The notes under the pieces: generated by a model
Databases searched by the model: none
Told to the model about the DNA's origin: nothing
What the model saw: the letters and a program-made list of their open reading frames with translations, nothing else
Shown: positions 20,452-30,588 of the stretch, piece by piece
Numbering within the stretch: position 1 is the stretch's first letter
How the letters are laid out: every line of letters starts with the position of its first letter
NCBI GenBank assembly: GCA_014904985.1
Contig: MU129249.1
Span: 13,777-44,364 of the forward strand
Source of the DNA: Hydnum rufescens UP504
Lineage: Eukaryota > Basidiomycota > Agaricomycetes > Cantharellales > Hydnaceae
Direction: 5' to 3'
DNA length: 30,588 nt
Position numbers and translations under genes: made by a program

Positions 20452-20558
20452 CAGAATTAATGATAAAATGTTATTTTAAAACTTAAAAGCAGCACAAAAG
20501 GAGCAGCTCTCAGAGCTCCTTTTGTGCCATGGTGTGGATTATAATAAAAATAACTTAC
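20452..20558 (-). other. Intron-like cassette 6 (minus strand, acceptor eroded)
   Basis: About 107 bp with an intact AG|GTAAGT donor at 20558 and a 13-bp stem B; the acceptor position reads ATTCTGC instead of ATTCTAG. Confidence 0.4.
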
Positions 20559-20688
20559 CTCATGGTACCACACCTGCCAAAGCAGGTACATGGTGCCATG
20601 TTTCTCTTGGTTTCAGGGTGTCCAGCAAGTGGGGTTTGGGGGCCATTTATTCAGGGATTTGGGCAGTATGGTTGCATGTAGTCATCAT

Positions 20689-20785
20689 CTAGAATATATA
20701 ATATATATTAGTTAAGTTGACAAGAGAACAAAAAGAGCAGCACTATGGTACTACTCTTGGTGTTATTATGCAGCAAAGGGCTTGC
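20689..20785 (-). other. Intron-like cassette 7 (minus strand, GC donor)
   Basis: 97 bp. The acceptor is TATTCTAG at 20689 with TTAACTAA upstream; the donor reads ATG|GCAAG, a GC variant. Stem B is mismatched. Confidence 0.4.
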
Positions 20786-21299
20786 CATATAGTACCACAC
20801 ACCCACTGCAGCAGGTGTGCAGTACTGGACATCATTACATACTGCAATATGCCACAGCATGTTGGTGCCAACATCCTCACTGTTTGTTGTGCAGGCCTTT
20901 ATCACTGGTTTCCATGTGCTATTCATTTGGGTAGCCAGTAAGAATCTAGAAAAGCTAGAATGCAGTTAGTTGTGAAGTTACTTAAGGTATGTATTCCTTT
21001 ATTTAGCTACAATCACACCAGAAGAGTAGCCACCAGCTGCTCTTGGGTGCCCCACTGGGCAAGCCTATCAATGTATATAGGAATGATAATATAATAATAA
21101 ATACTCCTGTGACCAGGGGCCCCCTCATGTAAACATCTAGCCAGGTATAACAAATGCAATGCTCATTATACCTAATATGATCCAGAAAAGTGACTTACCA
21201 GGCTGGGCACAAGGGCCTAATGAGGCAATGCACAGCCACTTCCCAAGCCTCAGCACTTTCCATGAGAATATCATCAGTTACCATGTATCATAGACTTGT

Positions 21300-21433
21300 G
21301 AACAGTCTTCCTCAGCTTGCTGAGGGACTGGTACAATGGAGTTTCCTGCCAGGTGTAGATCAGGCATATCCAGGTGACCAATCATGTGATGTCTCCCATG
21401 GCAATTAGTCTTAGACTCAGTTGGTTTCTGAAT
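21300..21433 (+). repeat. Left inverted repeat beside helicase fragment
   Basis: Matches the reverse complement of 21738-21885 (GCTGAGGGACTGGTACAAT through GACTCAGTTGGTTT). A further block, GCACAGCCACTT(T)CCCAAGCCTCAG, is repeated directly outside both arms (21230 and 21914). Confidence 0.75.
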
Positions 21434-21462
21434 ATGACATAATCATAAATTAAATCAATAAA

Positions 21463-21750
21463 TCAACATTTGCCTATGATTCCCCCCCAGGTTGTCAAAA
21501 GCCCCCCACACTGTGGCTCATTCAAAGGCAAAACAGTTATAATTATGGTGTCAGGATCACTGAGGATGAGGATAATGGTCTTTCCTGAGCCTGTCACAGC
21601 CTCATGGATGACATTCATACCTTTGTACTGAGCCACCACAACTGTCTTGAGTTCTGCAATGAGAAGTATTTCTTGTGACCAGATTTCCCCTACATACAAG
21701 GTCTGGGTATTGCTTCTTTTGGGTATTGATAGCAGCCATTCAAAAACCAA
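21463..21750 (-). pseudogene. RecQ/DEAD-like helicase fragment (motif I region)
   Basis: 95-residue minus-strand frame with a Walker A motif AVTGSGKT (codons about 21577-21600) followed by LILSDPDTIIITVLPLN, which fits motif I and Ia spacing in the RecQ-like helicases that are abundant in agaricomycete genomes. The N-terminal third (LYVGEIWSQEILLIAELKTVVVAQ) fits the helix before motif I. Motifs II-VI are absent, so this is a fragment. It is held between inverted repeats. Confidence 0.6.
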
Positions 21751-21885
21751 CTCAGTCTGGGACTAATTGCCACAGGGGAGATCATATGATTGGTGCCTGG
21801 ATATGTCTGATCTACACCTGGTGGCAAACCCAATTGTACCAGTCCCTCAGGTCCCTCAGCAAGATGAAGAAGACTGGCACATAAT
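21738..21885 (-). repeat. Right inverted repeat beside helicase fragment
   Basis: Inverted partner of 21300-21433, with one extra internal duplication of CTCAGGTCC. Confidence 0.75.
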
Positions 21886-21946
21886 GACTCATTCCCAAGT
21901 GGATAATTGGGCAGTGCACAGCCACTTTCCCAAGCCTCAGTCACTG

Positions 21947-22205
21947 ATGGAGAGAAGTAGAGGAAGGAATTTCCTCATGGCTATGTTCAGAAATTTCATC
22001 AAGTTGGCTAGTTGTGTTCTCTCTGTCACTGACAGAGAGACATAGAGCAAGGAATTTCTTCATGGTTATGTTCAGAAATTTCATCAAGTTGGCTAGTTGT
22101 GTTCTCTCTGTCACTGACAGAGAGACATAGAGCAAGGAATTTCTTCATGGCTATGTTCAGAAATTTCATCAAGTTCACTGGTTGTGTTCTCTCTGTCACA
22201 GATGG
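21947..22205. repeat. 84-bp tandem repeat, about three units
   Basis: GTTCTCTCTGTCACTGACAG recurs at 22015 and 22099, with flanking partial copies; period 84 bp (28 codons), so frames stay open on both strands. GAGAGACATAGAGCAAGGAATTTC is conserved in the middle units. Confidence 0.9.
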
Positions 22206-22494
22206 AGAGCAGCATACACCCATGACAATTTTTTGTTTTCAACCCTGCAATCATTTGCACCACAGTGTTTCAGCTGTCTCATGTCTGATCTCAGTGATGA
22301 AGAGACCAACCCCTGGAGAATTCCTGTGGTGTTTCTCAGCACCCCTTGGGAATCACCCATGCTGAAACCCCCAGCTTTTCCCCCAGAATCCACTTCTAAC
22401 CCTTGGGCAGGGCGGCTTCAACAGTGACCTCATTTGTCCTAGCCATAGAGGGGGTTGAGTTTGAAACCCCAACCAAGCAGATATAGCCCCGAAA

Positions 22495-22800
22495 CTAATG
22501 GAAGTGTGTCAATGTCAGTTTTGTTCCACCAGAGTTTGGCAAATCTTGCTGAAGAATCTTAAGAAAAAGGAACAGAACACTTACAGTGCCATGCACGAAT
22601 GGTGGAGCACGGAAATCATCGTGGGGATTAAGGGCAGTAAACTGGGACATGCGGCAGATTGATGTAGATTGACGGAAACGAGGCTGACAGGTGCTGATGT
22701 AGGGAAGTTCCGAATCAAGATCCAATTCAACATTCTGTATTGATTGGAGTGATGAGTATGTTGCACATTGCATCAAGACAAAGGAATGGAGGGGTGCCAT
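22495..22800 (-). CDS. Unidentified exon-like frame
   Basis: Begins with an ATG at 22800 and reads 101 residues, with a coherent first 70 (LDLDSELPYIST, RMSQFTALNPHDDFRAPPFVHGT) followed by a GTAAGT donor-like site near 22586. The following TTCTTCAG lies only 36 nt on and in frame, too short for a usual intron. No family recognised. CpG returns here. Confidence 0.3.
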   Translation of the reverse strand: MAPLHSFVLMQCATYSSLQSIQNVELDLDSELPYISTCQPRFRQSTSICRMSQFTALNPHDDFRAPPFVHGTVSVLFLFLKILQQDLPNSGGTKLTLTHFH

Positions 22801-23458
22801 GCTCTAATCCGGACAAATTTGGGTTGAGGCAATGACCTCTGCGAACTAATTCAATTCACTTCATTCAAACCGCCTCATTAAGTGACGGGCTCACATTAAG
22901 TGACTCAATTTCCCCTGATAGCTATAGTAGATCCTAGTCTAGCATGCCCAAATGGGTGAAAATCATGATTTCCCCATATCTGCAAGGAAAACTTGAGCAC
23001 AACTGCGAACTTCCCGGTATCAAGGGCCAGACAGGTATGGAGCATGGATCGTGTGCCCTGTATTGCGGTCCATAAACTCTCAGCTGCGGGGGGTGCAGAT
23101 GGTCAATGGAAGTGGTGTGGTGGCAACTGCAGAGCTACAGTAGATGAAGGATCACCCTCCCCACCCTCACTTGCACTCCCTGAAACACTTCCGCACTTTG
23201 AATGACCATTTACAACACCATTATCAAGCTTGGGAGTGTTGCAGTTCAGATTGGTGATTGGAAATGCTCCATGTACTTGACACAGCTGTCTGAGCACAAG
23301 AATGTGGGGAGCCAGGCTTGCAACAAGCCTAGAAGTCCAGGGAAGTAATTAGCATTTGCGTGAACGAGGCATGGTGTAAAAGTCACTTGAATATGGTCAA
23401 GCCGCGACTGCGGCACTTTGGGGTTTGTGCCGATGTCGGGGGGGGGGGCGGGGAGTCG
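22801..23458. other. No gene recognised
   Basis: CATTAAGTGAC occurs twice (22875 and 22894). Short frames only; a run of nine or more G lies near 23440. Confidence 0.45.
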
Positions 23459-24010
23459 CTATTTGTCTATTCCGTCGTATATTAGATGAAGCCATAGCCT
23501 GGAGACAGTGAGAGAACTCCCATGAACTGGCCCTGCTGGGGACATGATAGGATACTGCAATCTGGACTGCAGCGTGGATAGGCCGTGCAGTTGAATGGGC
23601 CTGACCGGGAGATTGTGGATGTGGTTGCGAATAGTACATATATGCATTTGTGCGGTCAAGAGTGATAGTTCCAAATGAAAAGTGCGACCGAAGGAGTACT
23701 CCGAATGAGCCTCTACAGAAGAAAGCTCAAACTGAGACAACACAGAAGGGGCTACTGCAGACACCAGTATACGATGACTGTGTTCTAGCAAGGAGGTGCT
23801 CAAAAGCCCTAAAGTTTGAGAATGAGAATGCAACAGCAAAGCAGTGAATCTGCGGACTTTGCCACGAAGGCACATCTGTTTCGAGACCTGGCAATCCTCA
23901 TAGCTGCGCACAGTTGCAACTATCGGGAAACATTGTACAGTTCCGGGCCGGCTTGTATGCAAGAGACCCCACCCCCAGAAGTTCTTGGACTGTCTGGGCG
24001 TGAGATTCAA
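23459..24010 (-). CDS. Unidentified 183-residue ORF
   Basis: The longest minus-strand frame in the central region, rich in Ser, Leu and His, without recognisable motif or repeat. Could be coding, or a chance open frame. No neighbouring exon could be joined with confidence. Confidence 0.25.
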   Translation of the reverse strand: MNLTPRQSKNFWGWGLLHTSRPGTVQCFPIVATVRSYEDCQVSKQMCLRGKVRRFTALLLHSHSQTLGLLSTSLLEHSHRILVSAVAPSVLSQFELSSVEAHSEYSFGRTFHLELSLLTAQMHICTIRNHIHNLPVRPIQLHGLSTLQSRLQYPIMSPAGPVHGSSLTVSRLWLHLIYDGIDK

Positions 24011-24095
24011 GTATTATGACATTGGAGAAACACCTGACGAAACTACCCACTGTGCGCTAAGTTCTCATTGACCGGCATTGCCTAAACAGATGTAA

Positions 24096-24233
24096 ATGGA
24101 AAATGGAGTCATATGTGCTGATTGCTCAGAAACTTTGAGAATGCAAAGAAATTTGAAGAGACACTGTGCTAATGTTGCTAATGTCACATCACCTCTCGCA
24201 CATCCAAGGTTTTTATTGACTCATAGTGAGTAA
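24096..24233 (+). CDS. 45-residue ORF with CxxC-x12-H zinc-finger-like motif
   Basis: ATG at 24096; residues 7-24 read CADCSETLRMQRNLKRHC, which has the Cys pair, spacing and first His of a C2H2 finger but not the second His at 3-5 residues. May be an exon of a decayed zinc-finger gene or chance. Confidence 0.2.
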   Translation: MENGVICADCSETLRMQRNLKRHCANVANVTSPLAHPRFLLTHSE

Positions 24234-25409
24234 AGTGAATCAATACACTGTCCCCCTCCTTTTTCCTTACCATGGGACTTTACGAAATCATTGATCGGCA
24301 TCCTCGCCTTCATGAATCCCTTGAATCTGGGACTCATTTGAGGTCGCCAAAAACGGAGGGCCTCTCATGTTTAGTATTCATCAAGATGTTTATCCTGGCC
24401 CAGGCATTCTATTCAAACTTGATTATCGCTTTTTTGTTATGTATATATTGCTTACTGTCCAATTTCGGCCCAGGGTTCATGATTTTGGAGCGTGACACGA
24501 AATTTTGCATAATGCCTATATCTTTTTTATTACCTCCCACCTATATTTGCCTGAAAAATTATATATTCAAGGTAGTGCTCTGGAGCGCTCAAATTGAGTG
24601 TCCATGCAGCTCTCACTGAACGTGCCCCGGAAGCCAGTTCACGACCTTGCGTGATGCGTGACCGAATGGGTTCAGTTCATGAGGGCCTGTGACGCATGAC
24701 TGAACCTCGAAATATGTGCAGGTTTCACCCCAGATGAATGAGCAGGCATCTGTGTAGGATGGTCCATGTGGTCACTACTGAAAAACTCACCTTATCTATT
24801 CATTCATATAAGATAGGACAAGACTGGTGTAAAATGGATTGCAGTGCTGTGGCATGCACCAGGTGTTGCGGCTGTGCCCTTAACACTGTGTGACCAAAGC
24901 TCATTGCCATGCCCCCGTCTCAGTTTCTTGTCACTTCATGGCGGTTGTGCTTATGGCCTGTATGGTACCTGGACCCAGAAGTGTCTTATTCTTACTGTAA
25001 TATCAATATTATCCATCAACCACAGTACCGTCAATGATACTCATCATAAGTCTATGAAAGTGATTTTCATGTTTGCTAACGAAACAACAGGGTCTTCTTC
25101 TGTGATGTGTGACACTAAAAATGCGGCAGCTAGACAGGCGGCAATAACACGGCTTTAGACCAATTCTTGTCACTCATAAGAACTGCTGTGTTTCAATTTC
25201 ACACTAGTCTGCAGTTTTCGCTGTTCTGGGCACCCTGGATGACTCCAGAGCCCTTTTAATCCTATTCCGCCACCTCCACTTGATTTTCAAGGCGTTACAG
25301 CCGGATTTTTTGGCTATGAAAGGCCCTCCAAATGTGATGCTGTTTTTACGGATTCTAACACAGACCCCCAAGGGTGTTATGTGACACTTTCATAGATTCA
25401 GCAGCTAGG
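24234..25409. other. No gene recognised
   Basis: Contains a 115-residue frame (24272-24619, hydrophobic centre) and a 104-residue frame (24844-25158); neither has a motif, and neither has visible splice-linked partners. Confidence 0.4.
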
Positions 25410-25429
25410 TGCGAGGCATGAGTACCTAG

Positions 25430-25905
25430 ATGCAAGGCTAGATAAGAGAATGCCGGAATAAAGCGAGATAACCAGAGTATTATGTAAGACAATTTCCTTG
25501 GGCAAGGAATCAGTTACTCCACCACCAGACCCCCTCTGCTTGCCCCCCTCACTCACATTGTCGAGCATCCTTTTCTTCACCCGCCCACCTCCCTTTTGAT
25601 TAAAACAAATGCGCTGAGAACAGGGTTGCATAGCCATGCTCCTTAGATTCTCTCGCTGCTCCGAGTTCCGAAGAAAGTCTATCATTATTGAGAACAAAGC
25701 CTGAACATTAGTGAGGCTCAACATTCTGGTGCTTATGTAACTCAGACCTTCTTCGGCATTCTCCACCCACACTAAGGAAGTAGAACATTGAGCGAGATCA
25801 AGGATTTATCTGCAAGGCAAGCTAAGCTAAGCTAAGCATAGCTTAGCATGTTAAATCCTTGATCTTATTCCTCCAAAAGATCTTATCTAGCCTTATGAGT
25901 AGCAT
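25430..25905. mobile_element. Small TIR-like structure with nested hairpin
   Basis: AAGGCTAGATAAGA at 25435-25450 recurs inverted near 25873-25890, with looser matches on each side (ATG-TAC and GGAATAA). Inside the right end, AGATCAAGGATTTA (25795-25808) pairs perfectly with 25852-25865, enclosing GCTAAGC-ATA-GCTTAGC (25831-25847). A 124-residue minus-strand frame (25398-25772) fills the middle but has no motif. No target duplication was found. Confidence 0.4.
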
Positions 25906-26040
25906 GTAGTCCCAGGCCGGTGCTCAGGTTCAGAAATTACTGATGTGCCTACAGGCCGCCATCATAAAATATGGCGACTCTTCTGCCACCACCCAAGCAT
26001 GCAAAAATCCATCATGAGAACTCCCAGATACAAGCACCCT

Positions 26041-27780
26041 TGATGCCAAGTCTGCTCCAACCATCGTGGTTCAGTTTGTGTCGCAAGATGATGGAGAAAT
26101 GCTCCTTGGGCCCGCTGTAAATGTGCCTGCCGATTTCTCTCATGAAGGGTTAGAGGCTCTGGCAAATAAACAATCTGGACAGGTGAAGCACTTTTTTCTA
26201 ATGATTTCCACGGGCATCCTCACAACCACTCGCACTCATGTGCAAAAAATCTGTTATAGCCATGCCATTTCAATTCCACATGTGCCTGCCAGAATCTGCT
26301 ATAGACAACGCACTCTGGGGCTCCCACCCGCCTCGTCGTGTCAACCTCTTTGCTGCAGGAGGTGCTCGCGCACCCCAGCAAGGCATTTATGCCTGAAGAC
26401 GCCCTGAAAGTATACTGCTCCCCGCAGTCCATATTCCGATGTGCGTCCCGCAACGCATTGTTCATCAACACTCACAGTACATGGTGCCTCTATACTTGTG
26501 TGGCATTCTTGTCTATCGGGGCGCCTGCTGGCGACGGGCTCGGGTGACACCACTGCGCGTTTGTTGGATTTGAATATGGAATTGCCATCCTACACCCTCG
26601 CTGGGCATAAGGGCTGGATGTTGTGTGTGGAGTGGGAGGCAAGGGAATGGAAGCTGGCGACCAGTGGGCACAATGGACAGGTGACACATCTCCCTCCCTC
26701 ACGTCCCCTTGGTGATTGCATTACATTATCCCCTGACGAGCCATTCCTTTCGCTCAGGTGCGCATCTGGAATCCAAAGTCTGGGAAGCCTTTGGGCGATG
26801 CTCTGAAAGGTCATACGATGTGGATTACATCGCTTGCCTGGGGACCGATTCACATGTATGTAGAAATCATCATCAATTTTCTATCTCAATCTATTGTGAA
26901 CGTGCCATTGCCTGTTTTGATATGAGAAATGAACCATTTTGTATCCAGAAATGCAAAGAATCCTCGAGTGGCGTTGTCGTCAAAGGATAACACTGTGCAC
27001 ATTTGGTCAACAGTCACGCGACTATTGGGGTTCATGCTTGGGGGGTGACCACTCTGTTCAAGTATGGGACGCTGACAATGTAAGCTGTTTGATCCTATGG
27101 CTTACATTGGTGGTGCCGACTGTCGTAATCACCATTATTCCAGGGGAAGGTGGTGTATATCCTAAAAGACCATGTGTATTGGGTCACCACTCTGGCTTTG
27201 AACACTGACTTCGTCCTGTGCACCAGTCTGTATGACCACACAGGTAAGGTGCCCACGTCAGACAAGGAAGGCAAGTCATCGTATTGCTGATTTATTCCTC
27301 CCAGTCCAAGCGTCTCACACATGTGGGGGTTCCGATTTGCAGCTCTCGCTCTTGCCCTTGTGCGGTACGAAAGCATTACGGCTTCAACACCAGAGCTACT
27401 CATCTCCAGCTCAGACGATCACACACTTTTCCTCTGGTCTGTTTTCAGGGTTGAGACTGGCGATGGGTCTGCTGAAACCGTCTGCAAGACTCACAGGGCA
27501 TCAAAGACAGGTGAGCCATGTTGGTTTCAGTCCTTATGGGCAGTGGGCCACCAGTGCGGGATTCGATAACTGTCTGCGAGTGTGGGGTGGGCAGGAAAGT
27601 GGGTGTTCCTATCCTCTACATCCATTGCCTAATCCATTTCGGTGGAGATTGATTGACCTTGGCTGGCCTGCACAGATACATCGCAAGACTGCGAGGGCAC
27701 ATCATGCCAGTATATAGACTGACATGGTCTGCCAATTCATGATTATTGGTTAGTGTGAGCAAGGATCGTACTGTGAAGGT
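26041..27780 (+). pseudogene. Notchless/Rsa4-like WD40 ribosome-assembly gene, decayed
   Basis: Notchless (Rsa4 in yeast) is a WD40 propeller that drives 60S pre-ribosome maturation with the AAA ATPase Rea1. Here the NLE domain starts at about 26041 (APTIVVQFVSQDDGE, PADFSHEGLEAL), continues after an intron (26183-26259) with LPESAIDNA and EVLAHPSKAF, then blades with LLATGSGDTTARL, TLAGHKGWMLCVEWEA, ALKGHTMWITSLAW, SSKDNTVHIWSTVTR, VWDAD, LKDHVYWVTTLALNTDFVL, SSDDHTLFLW, LTGHQRQVSHVGFSP, LRGHIMPVYRLTWSA. Further introns: 26681-26757, 26856-26948, 27080-27143, 27271-27342 (GC-AG) and one ending 27675. Defects: frameshifts near 26315, 26433 (one extra T) and 27465, a deletion of part of one blade near 27055, TGA at 27740, and loss of the last blades. 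A working copy must lie elsewhere. Confidence 0.85.
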
Positions 27781-28432
27781 GATATTGCAATATTGTGCTG
27801 TTTCCCCCAACTCTGGATGATAATCGAATGCATAATTCGGGTCACTCACTTCTGTGAGCATGCCAACTTTTGTTGCTCTGGGAATTTCCTTAGTATTGAA
27901 AAGCTCTTAATGAATTACAGCTATGTATTCCTTATGAAGTAAGTCGTCGCCCAGAAGCAAGAAACACATGATGATTGTAATGTACACCCTCACTAATTTT
28001 GATGTGAGAATAACTATGATAATACTCCTCGAGTTGTTAAAGCATTGAAGACACTCACAGAGAAGGCTGGATGACATGGGTTTGGCCATGCATTGTGATT
28101 TGATTCCGGCACCGACTTGCTGCAGTTGAGTGATGGGCAAACAACCTAGGACGCCGCTAATATCTGTGACACAGTCTAGAATGAGCAGGCCCAGGGGTCG
28201 TCTCTCTAGGAAACTGGTGGCTGTGACAGTGCAGGACAATGAAATTTCAGGTGAATATTCCCCTTGCATTTTCGTAGTGCCCTGCTTTTGATGGCATGAT
28301 TCAGGATCATGACCTCGCAAGCGTCATGCCCCTGGTGTGGGGACTGCATTCGGAGGCCGGCGCCTGGCCACATCAGTGTATGGGGGGATTAAGACATTCC
28401 CATCGACTCCATCTTCCAAATGAGTGGCGACC
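27781..28432. other. No gene recognised
   Basis: About 650 bp between the WD40 pseudogene and KDZ copy 2. Only short frames; may include 5' sequence of the KDZ gene, but no upstream exon could be supported. Confidence 0.5.
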
Positions 28433-30588
28433 ATGGCTCACGCCAAGTCTCCACCTGAATCGTCACCTGGACAGGTATCGATCCTGAGTACCCTGGCCTC
28501 CCAACATTTTGCTACCTTTGAAGAAATGGATGAAGGAAATGACATTGGCAGGGCAACTCCATCACGAAGTTTAGACGATGCACATACACGCCCTTCCCTG
28601 CTTCTAGGGGAGGGATATTCGTCTCAGCTGTCACTAGGTGGAGAGGCGGTCTCCCATCGCATTCGATGGAAGCAATTGACAGCGCAACGATGGCGGGAAC
28701 TTGTCCCTACCCTGGTGATGCCATTCCTCCAATGGTGTGAGGAGACCAAATACGGCCATGTTAGCTGCCCACCTCCAGCTCCCTTGACATGTATGTGTCA
28801 AATCCCAGCAAGGAACGTTCGAGTTCTAGCTGTATACAGAGAGTGTATGTGCACAACGTTAACGTATTATTTGGCCCTGACCCCTTCCTATGTTAGGCAT
28901 CAAAGAGCACAACCTGATGTATTGCAACTGCCAACCCCTCCTGTTAACATTATTGGGGCTTGGACTATTCCCGGGGAGCCCTGTACGCCCAACATTCACA
29001 TTCGACATCAACCATCTGTTGTGGGCTTCCACGTTCTTCCTCAATGGCATCCCCAATGTCACAGCATGGACTTCTGCCTTGACAGCATACTTGGCGCAGA
29101 AAGGGTACGATGTACCTTCATTGGTAATGTTGAAGTCTGTCCTAAGTACACTACGTTCTGATGTAACTTGTGGTAGGAATCATTACGGAAGCCTTTTTCA
29201 AAGGCTTTACAATATTTCCAGCTCACTCAACAGCGGTCCAATGAACTAATGTGCACTGTGGTTGAGGCTTACCGAGTAAACGCCAACTTGTGTGCTCTGC
29301 TGTTGTCGAGTGACATAGTTGAGGACCTAAGCAAGGATCCTGTGGCCATGTCGTATTATTCCAAAGAGGAGGACCATCAGCCATCGGGGAAAAATGAAGC
29401 GCCAAGTCCTTACTTGTGCTCACAGTGCTCACTTTGCTTCCCATCAAAACCTGAAAGAGATCCAAACAAACTGTAAGGTTTTTTTTTTGGTGGTTCTCCA
29501 TAAACCATATTGGAATTACAATTTAACCCAAGAGCCCCCTTAGATTTGATTCTATCCAGTGCCTCGATGCTTGCTTTCAGCAAGTGTGCTGCTGGGGCAC
29601 TGGTAGCGAGGATGTGCCTATTGACCTTGTGCATATGTATTTCCTATCACTGGAAGATGTTGTGAGGGCCAAACAGCACGTGGAAAGTCGGTGTTCACAG
29701 AAAACGGCAAAGCCCCCCAAGCATACAGACGACCTCGAGGCTGAAGATTGCTTGGAACCCGGCTTGAAGGTTCCCGACTCAGTGCTCAACAGCTGTGAGA
29801 GGTTGTTCCTAGCAGCAAATGAGAACCGTGAGAAGGCCTCAACAAGTGCCTTTGCGGATACAGGTCTCATGGCAATGATTTGCCACCATGATCATGTATT
29901 ATCCATGGTGAACATCACCTCAGCAGGAGAAAAACAATATTACGCTGTTGCGCTATTGGAAGCATTATTCCGTGAACTCCCAACATGGTGGAGAGCAGGA
30001 ATTCTTTATGACATTGGTTGCAATCTGCATCGTAGCACAGTTAAGGTGAGTTGGACTTGTTCCACCAGAAGCTGGGATCACACTCTATACTTTTTGAATG
30101 TTGCAGTGGAACCTAATGCCTCAAATATCGGATCGAATCAAGTGGGGAATCTCCATATTCCACGCTTTCAGTCATCAATGGCCTTGCCAGTGTGTTTATC
30201 ATCCACAAAAACGTGATGGATTTGGCTTGTCTGACAGGGAAGGCTGTGAGTGCTGCTGGGGTTCACTCAAGAAATTAATCTCAATCTGTCGGGTATCAGG
30301 TGTAAGGAGTTCTTTTAGGCCATTGATAAGTAACCTGATTATACCATACTGTTAGCATAACCGATGTCTTTTCCTTTTGAATCTTCAAATTGGACACATG
30401 GATGAAACTAGCATGCAGAATATAGGGACCTGGTTAGTCAACCATTTGATACAGGCAGTAACGTGCCAGGAAGAGGCAAGGGATCGCCTGGAGCGCTGTG
30501 GTATTGATTTGGACACATTGTGCTCATGTTGGAAAGATCAAGTAATCACCCAAGCCAAGCCCCTTCCTGGTGCGTCTCACACATTTCC
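28433..30588 (+). CDS. KDZ transposase copy 2 (CxC-KDZ), intact over the window, 3' partial
   Basis: Six exons: 28433-28844, 28897-29123, 29177-29472, 29544-30045, 30107-30301 and 30356-30588, the last cut by the window edge. All five introns (52, 53, 71, 61, 54 bp) have GT donors and AG acceptors, and the joined 621 codons contain no stop. The start ATG has A at -3 and G at +4; an upstream exon is possible. Order: HRIRWKQ (about residue 80), CMC and YCNC cysteine clusters (about 120 and 145), GLGLFPGSPVRPTF, YLCSQCSLCF, CLDACF (Asp about 320), DTGLMAMICHHD, LYDIGC (Asp about 468), FHAFSHQWPCQ, REGCECCW (Glu about 524 and 527). The family's usual C in LFPC is G here, and the usual GEGCER is REGCEC, so activity is uncertain. 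It is clearly a different subfamily from copy 1. Confidence 0.85.

Larger units (their letters stand above)
19990..21070 (-). repeat. Second cluster of hairpin-plus-intron cassettes, inverted and eroded
   Basis: On the minus strand the order is the same as in 1-1140: stem A, AG|GTAAGT donor, stem B, CTAA(C)-type box, TTCTAG-type acceptor. Stem B copies: 20246-20284 (GCACAAAAGG with CCTTTTGTGC), 20492-20527 (GCACAAAAGGAGC with GCTCCTTTTGTGC), about 20726-20758, and 21017-21050. Stem A copies: 20563-20600 and 20791-20825. CG positions of the first cluster appear here as CA or TG (for example CACCCGC became CACCTGC or CACCCAC). Ends of the cluster are approximate. Confidence 0.75.

Noticed and set aside
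21941..22223. Repetitive 28-residue protein
   Set aside because: The 84-bp tandem period is divisible by three, so open frames on both strands arise automatically.
1..30588. tRNA or rRNA genes
   Set aside because: No cloverleaf with A and B box signals and no conserved rRNA segments were noticed on either strand; a covariance search would be needed to exclude them fully.

Overview
The window reads as a repeat-rich, gene-poor stretch of a filamentous basidiomycete genome, most likely an agaricomycete. Support: spliceosomal introns of 52-93 bp with GTATGT/GTAAGT donors and TACTAAC-like branch sites, two copies of KDZ (Kyakuja-Dileera-Zisupton) transposase genes with an N-terminal CxC cysteine cluster, a RecQ-like helicase fragment, a broken Notchless/Rsa4 WD40 gene with fungal-type introns, and no bacterial operon structure. 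Species cannot be told from the sequence alone. Layout: 1-1570 is an array of palindromic hairpins, four of them inside about 100-bp intron-like cassettes, followed by a ladder of five hairpins. 1790-11100 holds an AT-hook/acidic/coiled-coil gene remnant, an unidentified minus-strand gene, and KDZ copy 1 (4963-8942), which is killed by four in-frame TGA codons and by a 631-bp foldback element that left a 6-bp target duplication; GGCC-rich repeats plus a palindromic motif occur on both sides of it. 9300-11000 has unidentified, probably decayed minus-strand coding sequence. 11085-12430 is mainly short tandem repeats. 12656-19561 contains no CpG dinucleotide that I could find; inside it lie a decayed recombinase-like gene, a 3.35-kb foldback structure (14505-17850) with a G-rich 16-unit minisatellite in each arm, and two nested insertions. 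19990-21070 is a second, inverted and CpG-eroded cluster of the hairpin/intron cassettes. 21200-22210 carries a helicase fragment between inverted repeats and an 84-bp tandem repeat. 22490-26000 is mostly anonymous with weak minus-strand ORFs and a small TIR-like structure. 26041-27780 is the Notchless/Rsa4 pseudogene. 28433-30588 is KDZ copy 2, with five short introns, an uninterrupted frame, and a 3' end outside the window. The only working gene in view is probably KDZ copy 2. The rest looks like successive layers of insertion into a region exposed to CpG decay: the transposase stops, hairpin erosion and CpG desert all fit C-to-T change at methylated CpG. That last link is inference.
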